DNA of 64,000 nucleotides, taken from Channallabes apus (lineage: Eukaryota > Chordata > Actinopteri > Siluriformes > Clariidae). The number at the start of each line of letters is the position of its first letter. The stretch's first letter is position 1. Location: assembly GCA_030522415.1 (NCBI GenBank), contig JAMASW010000050.1:7501-71500 (forward strand), written 5' to 3'. The position numbers and the translations under genes were made by a program. Of the stretch, positions 47,099 to 58,321 are shown in pieces. The notes under the pieces were generated by a model. That model ran no database searches, was not told the origin of the DNA, and saw nothing but the letters and a program-made list of their open reading frames with translations.

Positions 47099-48229
47099 AA
47101 TGTAGGTGTTCACACAGGGGTTGTGCTGCAGGTCAGGAGCGAGTGGCACCGCTGGTACAGGAGGACAGCCTGAGACGGACTCAAGGGAGACTCTGACTGT
47201 TTCAACACAACAACATAGACACGGATCAACTCTAGTATTTAATCTACTTTTCCCAAAGGAATCACATTCTCATGGATTTCATATCAATTATTATGGATAG
47301 TATTAGAATTATAGATACTGTAGATAGAATCGCAGTTGTAAGGCTTTAGCTCAGGATCACACACACACCAAAGCCAAGAGCAAGTCTGCAGTCCCGCTTC
47401 CCCTGCAGCACATTAAAGGCTCCTGATACAGTAACATACTGTATAAATATACACTACAGTCACAGGCTCCAGTCAGATCTGAGTTTACTCACTGCTTGGA
47501 CGTTAGTGCGCTAAAGCCAGCAGCTCCTTTCTCCGTCTCACCGAGCATCAGGCTTATGGTCTGAAGCACTAACGTGGAAAGTCTGGAGACCGACACACAG
47601 TGTTGTAGTGAATCAGTGAGGTGGTGATGCTGTTCTGTTCCAGTCAAGGTGAGTCAGAGGTTAAAAGTGGAACAATCGCTACAAAACAGTTGTGTCTCAC
47701 TTCATATAACGCCGAAATACTACAGAGATGATGTTCACGTAATTTTGACCTAAAAGGAAATAAAGTGGAATAAATAAACATCATGTGTAACTGTAGCACT
47801 AATGATAAAAAGAGTTGAATAGTCGCCTCTTATCATTTAGTAGAAGAGATTAGAGAGCATGGAGACGACTTACTGTATGGACCTGAGGGGATTATTGAGT
47901 CACACACAGTGTCTGACTTCATCTCATCTAATTCAGCCTCCTGAGTTCTACTGGAAGAGTCGAACAGTGTTAATGGTGTTGAATGGTGTGTTTGGTTTGA
48001 TCAGGTGACTCAGACTTACAGTAGCCCGTCTGCAGTGTGTAATCTGTCCTGAGAGAGCTGCAGGCTTTCAGTCCGCGTTTACACCAGGAACAGGTGACTG
48101 TACCACACACACACACGCACACACGCACACAATAAATGTAAATACAGAAAGTAAGTACATTTTATACTCTACATGAAGTTTAAGCAGAATGGACGTATTT
48201 AAAATTAAATAATAAAAGTCCAGGTCGTC
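47099..48229. other. unassigned sequence
   Basis: No gene or repeat boundary was recognised. The open frame at 47106-47300 has no domain. A CA run occurs near 48105-48130. Confidence 0.3.
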
Positions 48230-48424
48230 ACGGTGGTGTAGTGGTTAGCACTGTCGCCTTGCACCTTCAGGGTCCGGGTTCGATTCCCGTCTCTCTGTGT
48301 GTATGGAGTTTACATGTGCTTGGTGGGTTTCCTCCGGTTTCCTCTCACAGTTCAAACACAGGCAGGTTAGACTAACTGGAATTCCCAAATTGCCCAGTGT
48401 GTGTGTGTGTGTGCGTGAGAGAGA
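48230..48424 (+). mobile_element. tRNA-derived SINE (mermaid-like), 3'-truncated
   Basis: Head TGGTGTAGTGGTTAGCAC and GGTTCGATTCCCG, closer to the 20211 copy than to the 27664 copy. The body stops after the (GT)n run near 48410. Confidence 0.8.
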
Positions 48425-49125
48425 CAATAGTCCTCCCCCATCTCAAACAAGAGGATGAAGGGGGCGTGAAGTCATTCCTCCTCTTGTCTTAATTTAGCTT
48501 CACATTGTGTCTGCTCTGATACACACCAACAAGAGGAAAAATACAACTACTGGCAACCGACAGAAGACAAAACACTAGAGTGAGCATGAGGAGTAAAAGT
48601 CAGGAGAAATCACACAACACAGAAACATCAACAAAACACAAAACCTGCAGCTGGTTACTGAGCACAAGACTGTAGGAGAGTGAAGAGCAGAGTGCAGCAC
48701 CGCGCACACACACACACACACACACACAGACGTGGAGGAACAAATCAAGTGGTTTTTACAAAAGGAGGAAAGAGACAGGTGGTTAACAAGCATTTCACTG
48801 CATATCGTACTGTGTATGACTGTGGAGGACTAAACATGACATCATTATAAAGAAATAAATGTGTGAATAAATAAGTAAATATAGAAATACATAAATACAA
48901 TAAGCCCTGGAAAATTGCTAAATATATTCCTACTTTTGTTCATTAACATATTTCTACATTTCTTTATTTCTGCATTTCCACATTTCTACATTTCTTTGTG
49001 GCTGTATGCTGATGAGGTGGGCGGGTCCCAGCCTTAGTCGAAACCGTGATTGGTTAAATGAAGTGAGGTGGTTTCGACTCCACCAGTAATATGCCTTGGC
49101 TTGTAATCACTGCTGTCTGGCTACT
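48425..49125. other. unassigned sequence
   Basis: Contains a CA microsatellite (about 48705-48728) and an AT-rich part. No gene was recognised. Confidence 0.3.
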
Positions 49126-50591
49126 ATGGCGGATTTTTTACAAGCTGCCGTTAATGAGTTCAGATGATTAGCAGGTGAAATTGAGAACCTCGCAGCAAAT
49201 GACTACGTTTTATATCGTGTCGAAAGATTAATGGACGATTTAGTTCAGCTTGATGCTGAGATGGATGTTGACCTTAAACCAAACTGTGTTTGACCGTCTT
49301 CCAGAAGTTTCCGCCAACTTCATATCCTGCCGCAGAAAGAGGAAGGGAACGCTGGGCGTCCGCGGTGCGTTTTACCTCCGAATAGAATTGAGGCTCATCT
49401 ACTTCTGGGCAGCACCGCTGGAAACATTGCTCAGCTTTTTGGAGTGTGTGAGAGAACAGTTCGTCGGAGGATGGCAGAGGATGGGATGAGGGAAGTGTTT
49501 CGGAAATTTCACTTAAAAGAGAAATGTGTATAGAAGGTTAATATCACTAACTACAAAGGTGTAAACATAGCATTTAGTCTTATACCATTGGTTTATTATT
49601 TGCGATCTATATGCTGTACAAATATGATAACAACAAAAATGACAATCTTATGACGACCCTGACACCCAGGAATATCCACAGGACACAGCAGCAGGACTGT
49701 TTGTTAGAGACATGTTGAGTTATGGAGAACGTTTAGGACAGAACAACTGACCTCTAAAGATGGAGTGATTGTACTCTGGTCATATTTGTCTCATGTTAAC
49801 TGTTTTTGATGACCAGAGGACACAATCTGTTAACTCCAATGGACGACAACATTTTGGATGAAATGGTGACCCAAATTCTGCAGCAGCATCCCGACTGTGG
49901 ATACAGAATGATGACTGGGTTCCTGAATGCACAGGGTATCCGCATACAGAGGAAGTGATGATAAATTCATTTGATTTGGGGTTTAATTGCTGTTCTACTA
50001 ACAATGTGGGGAAAATGTGGCTGTATTTCCTGGGCGACTTGTGAATTTACTATAAGTTAGGGAAGCTTGATCACACCTAATTCTGTGCTCAGTTTTACAT
50101 GTAATAGGACAGCGTGTACAAGGATCCATGCAGCGTGTGGATCCTCATGGAGTTTTGATGCGCACGCTTCAGCTGAACCCACGAAGACGCAGGAAGTACT
50201 TTGTACCAGCTCCAAACAGTTTGTGGCACATAGACGGCGACCACAAATTGATACGGTATTGTTTAAGCTTGTATACAGATATACTTGATACAACTAGTTG
50301 TATTTCTCTTGATCCACGTAGATAAATTCATTTCAGATGGCGCTTTGTTGTGCATGGTGGCATTGATGGCTTTAGTCGTCTCATCGTGTACTTGAATGCT
50401 TCCCCCAACAATGGTGCAGCAACAGTACTAAGAAGCTTTCTAGAAGCTGTTGAAGTTCATGGCCTGCCATCACGTGTGAGGTCTGATAAAGGTGGGGAAC
50501 ATGTTGATGTTACACGCTACTGTACATGGTGGCAAACCGAGGACTTAACAGGAATTCACATATTGCTGGCAGGAGTGTGCATAATCAAAGG
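49126..50591 (+). pseudogene. integrase-core (DDE) protein of the teleost repeat type, multi-exon, broken
   Basis: ATG at 49126. An HTH-like part follows with GSTAGNIAQLFGVCERTVRR. The next exon after TGATGACCAG reads TQILQQHPDCGYRMMTGFLN, and another after CATGTAATAG ends SLWHIDGDHKLIR at a GTATTG donor. It splices across an 85-bp intron (to TTCATTTCAG) into [19 protein letters not shown] and [15 protein letters not shown]. The core Asp residues are visible in HIDGDHK and RSDKGGE; the Glu region is not. Breaks: stops at about 49165 and 49290 and a frameshift near 50520. Ginger-like relation is possible but unproven. Confidence 0.7.
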
Positions 50592-50651
50592 TAACCTGAA
50601 ATCATTCATTCAGACATCAGTCTTTTACTTTAAACTTTTGTAAAAACTTGT

Positions 50652-51555
50652 ATGTTATTTACCTTTTTTTTTTGTCCATTGTTTTGTACATAATGTTCAA
50701 GTCAGTCTTAATATAAAACTCACGTGTCCATACAGTATATACAGTGAAATATATTTTGGCTACTAGAATTGTTCCATATTCTGATGACGTTACGGCATTC
50801 AGCAGGCTTCCTTATTCAAAGCAACTAATCAAGAATATCAATAACACGTCCTCATAATAGGTCAGTAGGTCAGGGGCTGGGTATACATTCAAGAACATTT
50901 GTGAAAATAATGTAGTTATGATATTGAATAATATGAGAGATATCTGACTCATCTGATGAGTGACTTCAGTGTGTCTGCGCAGAGCCATAAGCTGTAAATC
51001 TTAACTAATGGATAATTCAGCACTTGATTTGTTAATATTGTTTATAATTAAGTCTTTTTTATTGCCACAGAAGTACGTAAAAATACATCAATTTCCACAT
51101 ATGCTTCTCAGGCCTTATTCTGATTGTTCAGTTTGACCTTCCTGCTGTGTGAGTTTCACCTTTTATGGAGTTTTATGGGTGTCACCATATGCAAATGAGC
51201 TGCATCAGGAATGCACTTTGCCATTTACATTTTTTGATATGGTGAGGGAGATAATTTATTTATTTATTTATTGACCGGGTCTCCTGTGTGGGATATTTGT
51301 ACAGTCGGTGTAAAAAGCTGTAAATAATCTGACATGGGTCATGAACAGAAGTATGTACTTTGCAGTTATTTAGTAAGAAAAAGATTTTTAAAAAATTGTC
51401 TAAATGATAACCGGGACTAATGTAGGCTACAAAACATCAAATGTATACTATAAATATATAAAAAGCCACCTGTTGTAATTGTAAATGTTAACAGATTCCT
51501 GTAGTATTTCCATAATGCTTTTTCTTCCCCTTACATACGTTTATTGTCTCCTCAG
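50652..51555. other. unassigned AT-rich sequence
   Basis: No exon with convincing coding pattern. This may be an intron of the gene whose last exons lie at 51556-52207. Confidence 0.3.
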
Positions 51556-52207
51556 TCCAGACATGCTGTTTCCAGAAATGATGGAAAAAATCAAAGAGAA
51601 AGATAAGCTCAAACAGCAAAAGAGGAGGAGGGAGAGGAGTCGTCCGATGAAGATGAGGAGGAGGAAGAAGATGAGGAGGAGTCAGAAGAGGAGGAGGAGG
51701 AGTCCGAGGAGGAGGAGCCTGCTCCTCGTAAGATGTTAGAAAATGTATAATTTTATAGGCATGTACATGAAGTACATGTGTAGAACATATAATGCATATT
51801 TGCTTCCAAGGCAAAAAGAAATGTGTCCTTTGAAATAATTTTGAAAACCAATCATTGTTCGAAACAGGAGTCAGAAGCGGCCCGCGCCCAGAAAGCGCCA
51901 ACCTCCACCCAGAAAAAAACCCAAGACTACCAGCAGAAAGCCTGCTCCCGCCAAGAGACCGCCAGCTTCAGCTAAGAAAACCTCAGTTTCTGACAGCAAA
52001 GCAACTTCCAAGAAGATACCTCCACCTGCTAAAGCCACGCCTGTCAAGAAAGCCGCTCCAGCCCGAAAACCTAAAACACCCATCGCCAAGAAGATGACAA
52101 GCCGGGTGTCCAAGCGACCACCGCCCAAGAAGACACCAGCCAAGAAGCAGGAAACTTCATCCGAGTCAAAATCTGCTGCTCGAAAGTCTCTCAGGGCCAG
52201 GAAGTGA
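51556..52207 (+). CDS. last two exons of an unidentified acidic/basic nuclear-type protein, one frameshift
   Basis: Exon 51556-51727 follows TGTCTCCTCAG and starts PDMLFPEMMEKIKEKDKLKQ. After a one-base frame change near 51618-51622 it continues as an uninterrupted acidic run (ESSDEDEEEEEDEEESEEE) to a GTAAGA donor. Exon 51868-52207 follows CGAAACAG and joins in frame (PAP-R-SQKRPAPRKR). It is Lys/Pro/Ala-rich like a histone H1 tail, with SARK-type ending SKSAARKSLRARK and a TGA. An acidic stretch then a basic tail suggests a chromatin or nucleolar protein, but I do not recognise which. The shift lies in an A/G run and could be an assembly error. Confidence 0.55.
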
Positions 52208-53040
52208 TCTAGCGATTCCACGCGGTCACCTGTAGCTCCCGTCACTGCAGTGCTTTGCTAATTCTTTCTTTTTAAAATAATTTTAGTAGCTTCACTGTTT
52301 TCAAAGTGTCCTGTTAGACAGACGTTTTGTTTTCTGAAATGTCTACCATAGTGCTACATTAGAAGCATTTCATTTTTGTTTCTCTTTATTTTATTAGTTA
52401 TTATATATATTTTTTATGACAGAGTTGTTGTGTTGAGAGTACATCCACACTGCTGTGAGATCTGATCTGTAGTCACATCACATTGTCTTGATTGTGCACA
52501 TAAAGATGCTTTTTCCGACTTGTTTGTCTTGGGGTAGGGAGATTAATTTCATCCACATCTTAACCTTTTCGTTCACACTCATGTTTCAGCAGTGTTTGAG
52601 AATTGTCCATCGAAGTATTTGCCTTTTTCACTCTTTTTAAAGAAGGCTCTTTTTGTCGTTCTTGTGGATTTACAGTAATGTAGGGAAATAGCAAACCTGG
52701 ATGGTTCTTTTGTTTAAATTAAAAGAGATAGTTACACATGACTGGTGCCTAGTTTTCAGTTTGACACTCAATCGGGGCCATGCAGGATTTTTTAAAATTG
52801 TAATATAAAGGTGTATCTTTATATATATATATTTTTCTTTGTGTAATAAGTAAAAAAAAAAAAAAAAGTTAAAACTTCCATGAATTAAAATATGTTGAAT
52901 AATATGTAACACACCCAGTAAATAAACCCAGTGGTATTTGGATTTAGAATATTTGATTTAATTTGAGCGTTAACTATGGCCTGCATATGTAACTGATTAT
53001 GCTTTTATGTAGTCCTTAATAAAGTGACTATATTTGTACT
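52208..53040 (+). other. probable 3' UTR with polyadenylation signals
   Basis: AT-rich sequence after the TGA, without TE features. AATAAA-type signals at about 52919 and 53018-53023 (CCTTAATAAAGTGAC) could end the transcript. Open frames here are chance. Confidence 0.5.
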
Positions 53041-53087
53041 CCCAATGACTTAAGTTTACATCTCCTGGAAGCTGCACTAACACTATA

Positions 53088-53895
53088 CACAGACCAACCA
53101 TAACATTAAAAGCATTCAGAATAATAGTATATCCTTATATTGACACCTGTCAAGGGGTGGGATACAATAAGCAGCAAGTGAACAGTCTGTTTATGTGCTA
53201 GAAGCAGAAATAATGGGTATGTGTTTGAATTTGAAAGCTGGGTTAGAGCATCACTAAAACAACAGGTCTTCTGGGGTGTTCCTGGTATACAGTGGATAGA
53301 ACCTAAGGAACAATAGTCCTGGTTACCTCTATAGTCTAAGGAGCAACAACTGGTGAATTGGTGACAGTTATGGGTGTCCAAGTCTCACAAACCCACACCC
53401 ATTTGTGACCCAATTTACTGAAAAAGTTACTTCTGGGTCTGCCTAGCCTCAGACTGGCCAGAGTTCCCATGCTGACCCCTGTCCACTGCTGAAAGCTCCT
53501 ACAATGTGCATGTGAACATCAGAACTGGACAATTGAGGAATGGTGGAAGGTGGCCTGAATTGATGGATCACATTTTCTTTTACATCACGTACATGGCTGT
53601 GTACATGTACCTCATTTACGTGGGCAATAGATGGCTTCATGCTGCACCTTGAGAAGGAGGTAAGCCGGCAAAGACTCATTTTCTGCTCAGTAATTCTGGG
53701 TCCTGGCATTCCTGTGGATGTTACTTTGACCAGGAACATGACAAACAGTTCAAGGTGTTGATGTGCCCTCCAAATTCCCCAAATCTCAATCTGAGTGAGA
53801 ATCTATGGAATGTGCAGGACTAACAAGTCTGATCTATTGAGGCCCCACCTAGCAACATTTAGGACTTTAAGGATCTGGAGTCCATACCCTGATAG
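53088..53895 (+). mobile_element. degenerate Tc1/mariner remnant
   Basis: Starts with a CCATAACATTAAAAGCATTC-like end and later has GTGTTGATGTGCCCTCCAAA and CCCCAAATCTCAATCTGAGT. These match the order seen in an old, very common teleost Tc1-like repeat around the DDE Glu region. The right end is missing, and no frame survives. Confidence 0.55.
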
Positions 53896-53934
53896 TTTTT
53901 TTTTGGTGACACATGAGCACAAAATTAGGCATGA

Positions 53935-54572
53935 TATATATGATATATAAAACAGTAGAGATGATTGCGGACTTCAGGAGAAACCCCCCGCACTTCCTCC
54001 AATCACCATTATGAACAGCACTGTGGCAGCAGCAGTCATTCCAGTTCCTGGGCCCCACCATCTCTCAGCACCTGTAGTGGGACAATCACATTGACTCCAT
54101 TGTTAAAAAGACCCAGTAGAGGTTGTATTTTCCTTCCCAGCTGAAAAAGTTTAACCTGCCACAGGAGATGCTCACACGGTTCCCCTCGGCCATCATTAAA
54201 TCTATTCTGAGCACTTCAATAACTGTCTGATCATTGGGGATCCTCTGCCCACCATCAGGAACTGTATATATCTACAGTGAGGAAAAGGGCTCAGAGAATC
54301 ACTTTGGACCTCTCACATCCAAGCCAACTTTTCTTTCACCTTTTGCTGTCTGGTCGGAGTTACAGAGCAATTTAATTTATGAACAGTTAAATGTTCTCAC
54401 CGTGCAATATTGATATGAATTAGATTTTTTTTTTTATAATACCCCACATCCTATTCCATTTCTTGTTAATTTTTTTTTTCGTGTTGTGTTGTCATCTCTG
54501 GAAGCTCCTGTCACCAAAACTAATTCGTTGTATGTGCAAACATATTTGGTAATAAAGCTCTTTCTGATTGAG
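53935..54572 (+). mobile_element. L2-type LINE 3' end
   Basis: Degraded RT tail in several frames (RLYFLRQLKKFNLPQEML-like in place of the usual FLRRL block). A 3' UTR ending TCGTTGTATGTGCAAACATA and GGTAATAAAGCTCTTTCTGA follows, the tail of teleost L2/Maui-type LINEs. 5'-truncated. Confidence 0.65.
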
Positions 54573-54658
54573 AATATTCATTAATCAACCTGGATTTCAG
54601 GTTTGAAGTTTCAGCAGGTGTGGAGCCCAAGTTCATCTTTTTCATATTCTCATGTTAA

Positions 54659-54754
54659 ATTCATTCATTCATTTTCTATACCGCTTAATCCTGTGTTCAG
54701 GGTCGCGGGGGACCTGGAGCCTATCCCAGGAGACTTCGGGCACTAGGCGGGGTA
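54659..54754 (-). mobile_element. mermaid-like SINE fragment cut by the next element
   Basis: Same sequence as 20211-20306 (TTTCTATACCGCTTAATCCT, GGTCGCGGGGGACCTGGAGC). It stops at GGCGGGGTAC, exactly where the 54755 unit begins. The rest of the SINE is not seen at the far side of that unit. Confidence 0.8.
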
Positions 54755-55429
54755 CACTGAAAAAAAATTGGAGTAGGATTTACTTAAAAAAAGTTAGGAA
54801 AGTTTTTTCACTTAGAAAATGTGAGTAATTTCAATAGAATTTCCAAGTAAAAACTAAACACAAAGAACTGTAGCTTTAATTAGAAAATCTTTTATTTCAA
54901 TGAGATTCCTTAACAGATGAGAGCATGAAATAAAATAAAAAAATAGTAAAACTGCATTTGTTTAATGGTTCTGGTAAATGGTACACTATAGTGCATTTTA
55001 CTCCAGTAAACTTTTTTAGAACAACCACACAGTGCATTAAAATGCATAAACATTTAAACATATAAAAACTTTAAATATAACATGAACATTTTAAAACAAT
55101 CTCAGTTGCAGATATCAAATACAAAAGTATAAAAGTGCAAATAATGTCAAACTAGTAGCTGCCTTTCATTAGCTAACTTTAATTTCAATAAGATTAAACT
55201 AAAGGGTCAAAAACATCAAATAAAATAATAATAAATCTCTGCATCTATAGTCTCCAGCAGAATAGCTTTACTTAAAATGCATAAGAATGGTTATGTTAAA
55301 CAGTACTGTAGTTGAAGTTGTAGTTGTTTTCTGAACAACCTTTCTTGCAAAAAAAAACACACACAAAAAAAAAAACAGTAAAACAGCATAAGTAGTGTAA
55401 ATAAGTGCAAGTAGTGCCCAACTAGTAGA

Positions 55430-55750
55430 TTACATTAGAAGCTTTCTATGCAAAGAGTTAACCTTTGGAGAAAATTTTAAAGCATCTAGCCCAAGAAAGA
55501 TTTTCTGAAACACTTCAAATGTGTTTCTCAGCTTTGGGGGATAGCTTAAGTTTAGGGAGTAAATGCAGCCCATGAGTGAAAGACATGCATTTGTGAGATT
55601 TTTACATCCCAGCAGCACCTCAGTTCCCTCGATGACAATGATGACATCAGATATACTAGCATCTTCCTCTTCAACAGATCTGCTCAGTACGATGCTTTTC
55701 ATGACATGACTGGAGAAAGTATCCTTAATCATGTCTCTGCTGCTGACATC
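55430..55750 (-). CDS. terminal coding exon of SAMD3-like teleost family protein
   Basis: Follows TATATTTCACAG on the minus strand. 106 codons open to the stop, with SDVIIVIEGTEVLLGCKNL, ACLSLMGCIYSLNLSYPPKL and NTFEVFQKIFLGLDALKFSP. The family, often annotated sterile-alpha-motif-containing 3-like in fish and present in many copies, ends in this way; function is unknown. The exon has no break. A sister exon of the same type is cut by the window edge at 63927. Confidence 0.65.
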   Translation of the reverse strand, partial: DVSSRDMIKDTFSSHVMKSIVLSRSVEEEDASISDVIIVIEGTEVLLGCKNLTNACLSLMGCIYSLNLSYPPKLRNTFEVFQKIFLGLDALKFSPKVNSLHRKLLM

Positions 55751-56106
55751 CTGTGAAATATACAAATCAGTGCAAAGTGGTTAAAATACTGTATAGTATC
55801 ACTTTTTCAATTTTCCTCAGTGGGTTCCTGTTCTGAGACAAACTGTCCACTAGTCTTCAGTATATTTAGCATTTTCTGCATATTTAAACCCAATATGCAG
55901 TTTCTTCAGCAGTATCTGTATGCTGTAATAGTTGTATGCTGTTAAGTTACAATAATGAGACTAATACTCAATTAGACAGTAGATAGAAACATTTAGTGAT
56001 AACCACCTCATTCTCGGGCACCTACAGTTAAACGATACACATGTGAATACATACTTATTTGCTTTCTATCTGTGAGGTGTGCTGTAATAAAGTATTGCCA
56101 ACTTAC

Positions 56107-56132
56107 CTTGCATTAGCTTGTGACTGCAATAT
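56107..56132 (-). CDS. candidate 26-bp microexon
   Basis: On the minus strand ATTCTTTTACAG precedes and GTAAGTTGG follows a 26-base stretch. Splice sites are strong on both sides. If joined directly to the exons at 57186 and 55750 the frame is not kept, so an exon is missing from the model, it is used in the UTR, or it is chance. Confidence 0.35.
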
Positions 56133-56711
56133 CTGTAAAAGAATGTAAGAAATGTTCATGTCAGAATTAATTTTTAACTGCTTGCAGATATCAACCACGT
56201 GTAAAGTGGATGTTGGTCAGTAAAAGAACATCATGAAATAAAATATAGGCTTTACAACTTATAAGATTGATTGTTAATTAAGATTTATTTAAACAAGCAT
56301 TTAGACTTATGTAATTGCAAAAGTGTGCAGTATGTCACCTTATCGATTTCAATATATAGCTATCATACCCAATAGTAGAGGTAAACAATATAAATAAAGT
56401 TCAAGGTAATATTTGCCTTGTACAAGTGCATTTTAAAAACTAACATTAATCCTGTGTGATTAAGATGCGAAAAACAGGGTGATTATTACATTTCGGCAGC
56501 TCGAACTTTACTGGGACAGAATGCTAGAACACGACAGGGCAATGCCTCGAGCTAAGTTTGCACGGATGTTAAAACTCATTTTTACAATAATCGTCTGACA
56601 AGATTAAGGTCATATGTGACCTTCTAGATTTTTCTCTCTCTGACCCGGTTTATCCCACCCTTCATCAGCACACGCACTCAGGACTTGGATGATGTTGCAA
56701 TTTATTGGGTT

Positions 56712-56797
56712 CCTGCACACAGAGCAGTAGGAGACAAAACAGCAAGCTCAAAAATGCTACAACTCCACCCACAGCAGTTCTCCACAGCTCTGCTGCA
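56712..56797 (-). pseudogene. joined, intron-less copy of the exon pair at 57186-57494
   Basis: The 56 bases of exon 57186-57241 and the adjoining 29 bases of exon 57466-57494 are present here side by side with no base lost or gained at the junction (CTCCAC-CCACAGCAG on the plus strand). The intron of 224 bp that separates them in the other copy is gone. Identity ends sharply on both sides. On the minus strand it is followed by GAACCCAATAAATTG. Confidence 0.75.
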
Positions 56798-57185
56798 CTT
56801 AACATGAAATGAAACAACAAAATGAACAAAAATAAAAATAATCTGAAATGTGAATTTCTTCAAACAGTCAACCAAACAGTCTAGTTTAACCAATTCAATA
56901 GAGCCTATTTTTTCCCCCCCAATATTGCTTTGTGATCGTATAGGACATTTTAATCATACAGGAATAAAATAATAGAAAGTCTGAATATAAAGTAAAGCAT
57001 GCTACATAAATTACACAGCTTACATCATCTATTCTGTAGAACTCTGTATGCATGAGAATTAACAGGACATTTCTTGAGTGCTTTCACAAAAAAACTAATG
57101 GCACCAAACATTTACCTAACCACAGAAAATGCACAGAATACTACAGAGTAACTTTATACACATTATATGATAAATAAATAATTAC

Positions 57186-57550
57186 CTGCACACAGAGCAG
57201 TAGGAGACAAAACAGCAAGCTCAAAAATGCTACAACTCCACCTATTCAGAACATGTTGCATTTCATTAGCACATTAGCACATGGCAAAACCAGGTACATC
57301 AAAACGGAAATAAAAGTATTAAAATACCACAGATATTGAACAAAAATACACTTGACAGATGAATCAATACCTATGCTATTGAATACCTTTCAAACAGTGC
57401 CTGACATTTCTTGTGAAATTATATTTTTTACTTTTATTGTGGAGCTACAACAGATCGCAACTTACCCACAGCAGTTCTCCACAGCTCTGCTGCAGACTGT
57501 TCGAACACAGTGGGAAACAGCGCCTCTGGCGTAACCAATAGGAAGCGCAT
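57186..57550 (-). CDS. 5' coding exons of the SAMD3-like unit: short protein start with membrane-like segment
   Basis: Minus-strand ATG at 57550 begins MRFLLVTPEALFPTVFEQSA in an 85-base coding part to 57466. A 224-bp GT-AG intron (GTAAG to GAATAG) follows, then a 56-base exon (57241-57186) ending at a GTAATT donor. The joined frame of 47 codons ends VGGVVAFLSLLFCLLLLC, hydrophobic enough for one membrane segment. The start choice is inferred, since it is the first ATG in the frame after stops. How it connects to the last exon at 55750 is not resolved. Confidence 0.45.
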
Positions 57551-57935
57551 TCACATTAACGTAGGATTTACTTACAGAACTCATATTTATATCTGTGTAA
57601 CATTTATCTCGTTACACATATATAAAACTTAAGACAATTGTTTTCGACAGATATGCCGTTTGCTAATAACGAATTGTGGTGCAAATCGCAAACTCTGTCA
57701 ACTATATTAATAGCTTCATTTAGTAATGATTTAACTCTGTTTAACAAAACTAAGATTAAGTTTTAACGTTATCCAAACATCTGTTAACACTGTTAACATG
57801 AACACTTTTAGCACTTGTACCTCAATAAAAAAAAGAAACGGTAGGCACAAACCACTGGGGCTGCAGATAGCTTAATGACTCTACACTTTTCTGCAAATAT
57901 ATTTCAATTAATTACTTAGCATATTAATAACTTAC

Positions 57936-58085
57936 CGTGGTAAAATTCACATTAGCCGTGGTGAAATCTCTCTTCCTTTCCTCTGTGCGCGCCGCTTCAT
58001 ACTTCGGAGCCAAAGCGGAAGTACGTCACGAGTCTGCGTGCACGTAGTCCATTACCTTGCCGAACTGAGTACATTTTACTTTAAG
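57936..58085 (-). promoter_or_regulatory. probable promoter and first non-coding exon of the unit
   Basis: GC-richer than its surroundings. On the minus strand ACTTCCGCTTTGG (ETS-site-like) and a TGACGT (CRE-like) are followed by a stretch ending TTTTACCACG at a GTAAGT donor (57935). It reads like a TATA-less promoter with a 5' UTR exon. Confidence 0.4.
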
Positions 58086-58321
58086 TTGTTCATTTTTGGT
58101 GTGATTTGATTAGATGGCAAACACTAAGTAAATATTACTGAGGAGATTGTATTTAAATTTACATATGTATTTTAGTATAATAAATGACAAAGAAACTGCA
58201 AGTAATGTACTGAATTAAACATGCCATTTTTAAGTAAAAAGACAAAATAGTATTTGTTTGTAAAACATACTTAAATAATGTTACCATTATTTACAAGGTC
58301 AAAAAATCACTTTTTACAGTG

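Larger units (their letters stand above)
54755..58321 (-). mobile_element. 3.6-kb TIR-bounded unit carrying a SAMD3-like multi-exon gene
   Basis: Left end CACTGAAAAAAAATT and right end AATCACTTTTTACAGTG are inverted in their outer 10-12 bases. The interior carries one multi-exon gene on the minus strand with a promoter-like GC-rich first exon near the right end. No known transposase is visible. The TSD is not clear (GTA against CAC). A related left end lies at 62254. Whether this is an autonomous element of unknown class or a gene carried by one is open. Confidence 0.55.

Noticed and set aside
51871..52245. 124-codon open frame on the minus strand over the last exon
   Set aside because: Antisense shadow of the Lys/Pro-rich exon, whose splice sites and frame continuity favour the plus strand.
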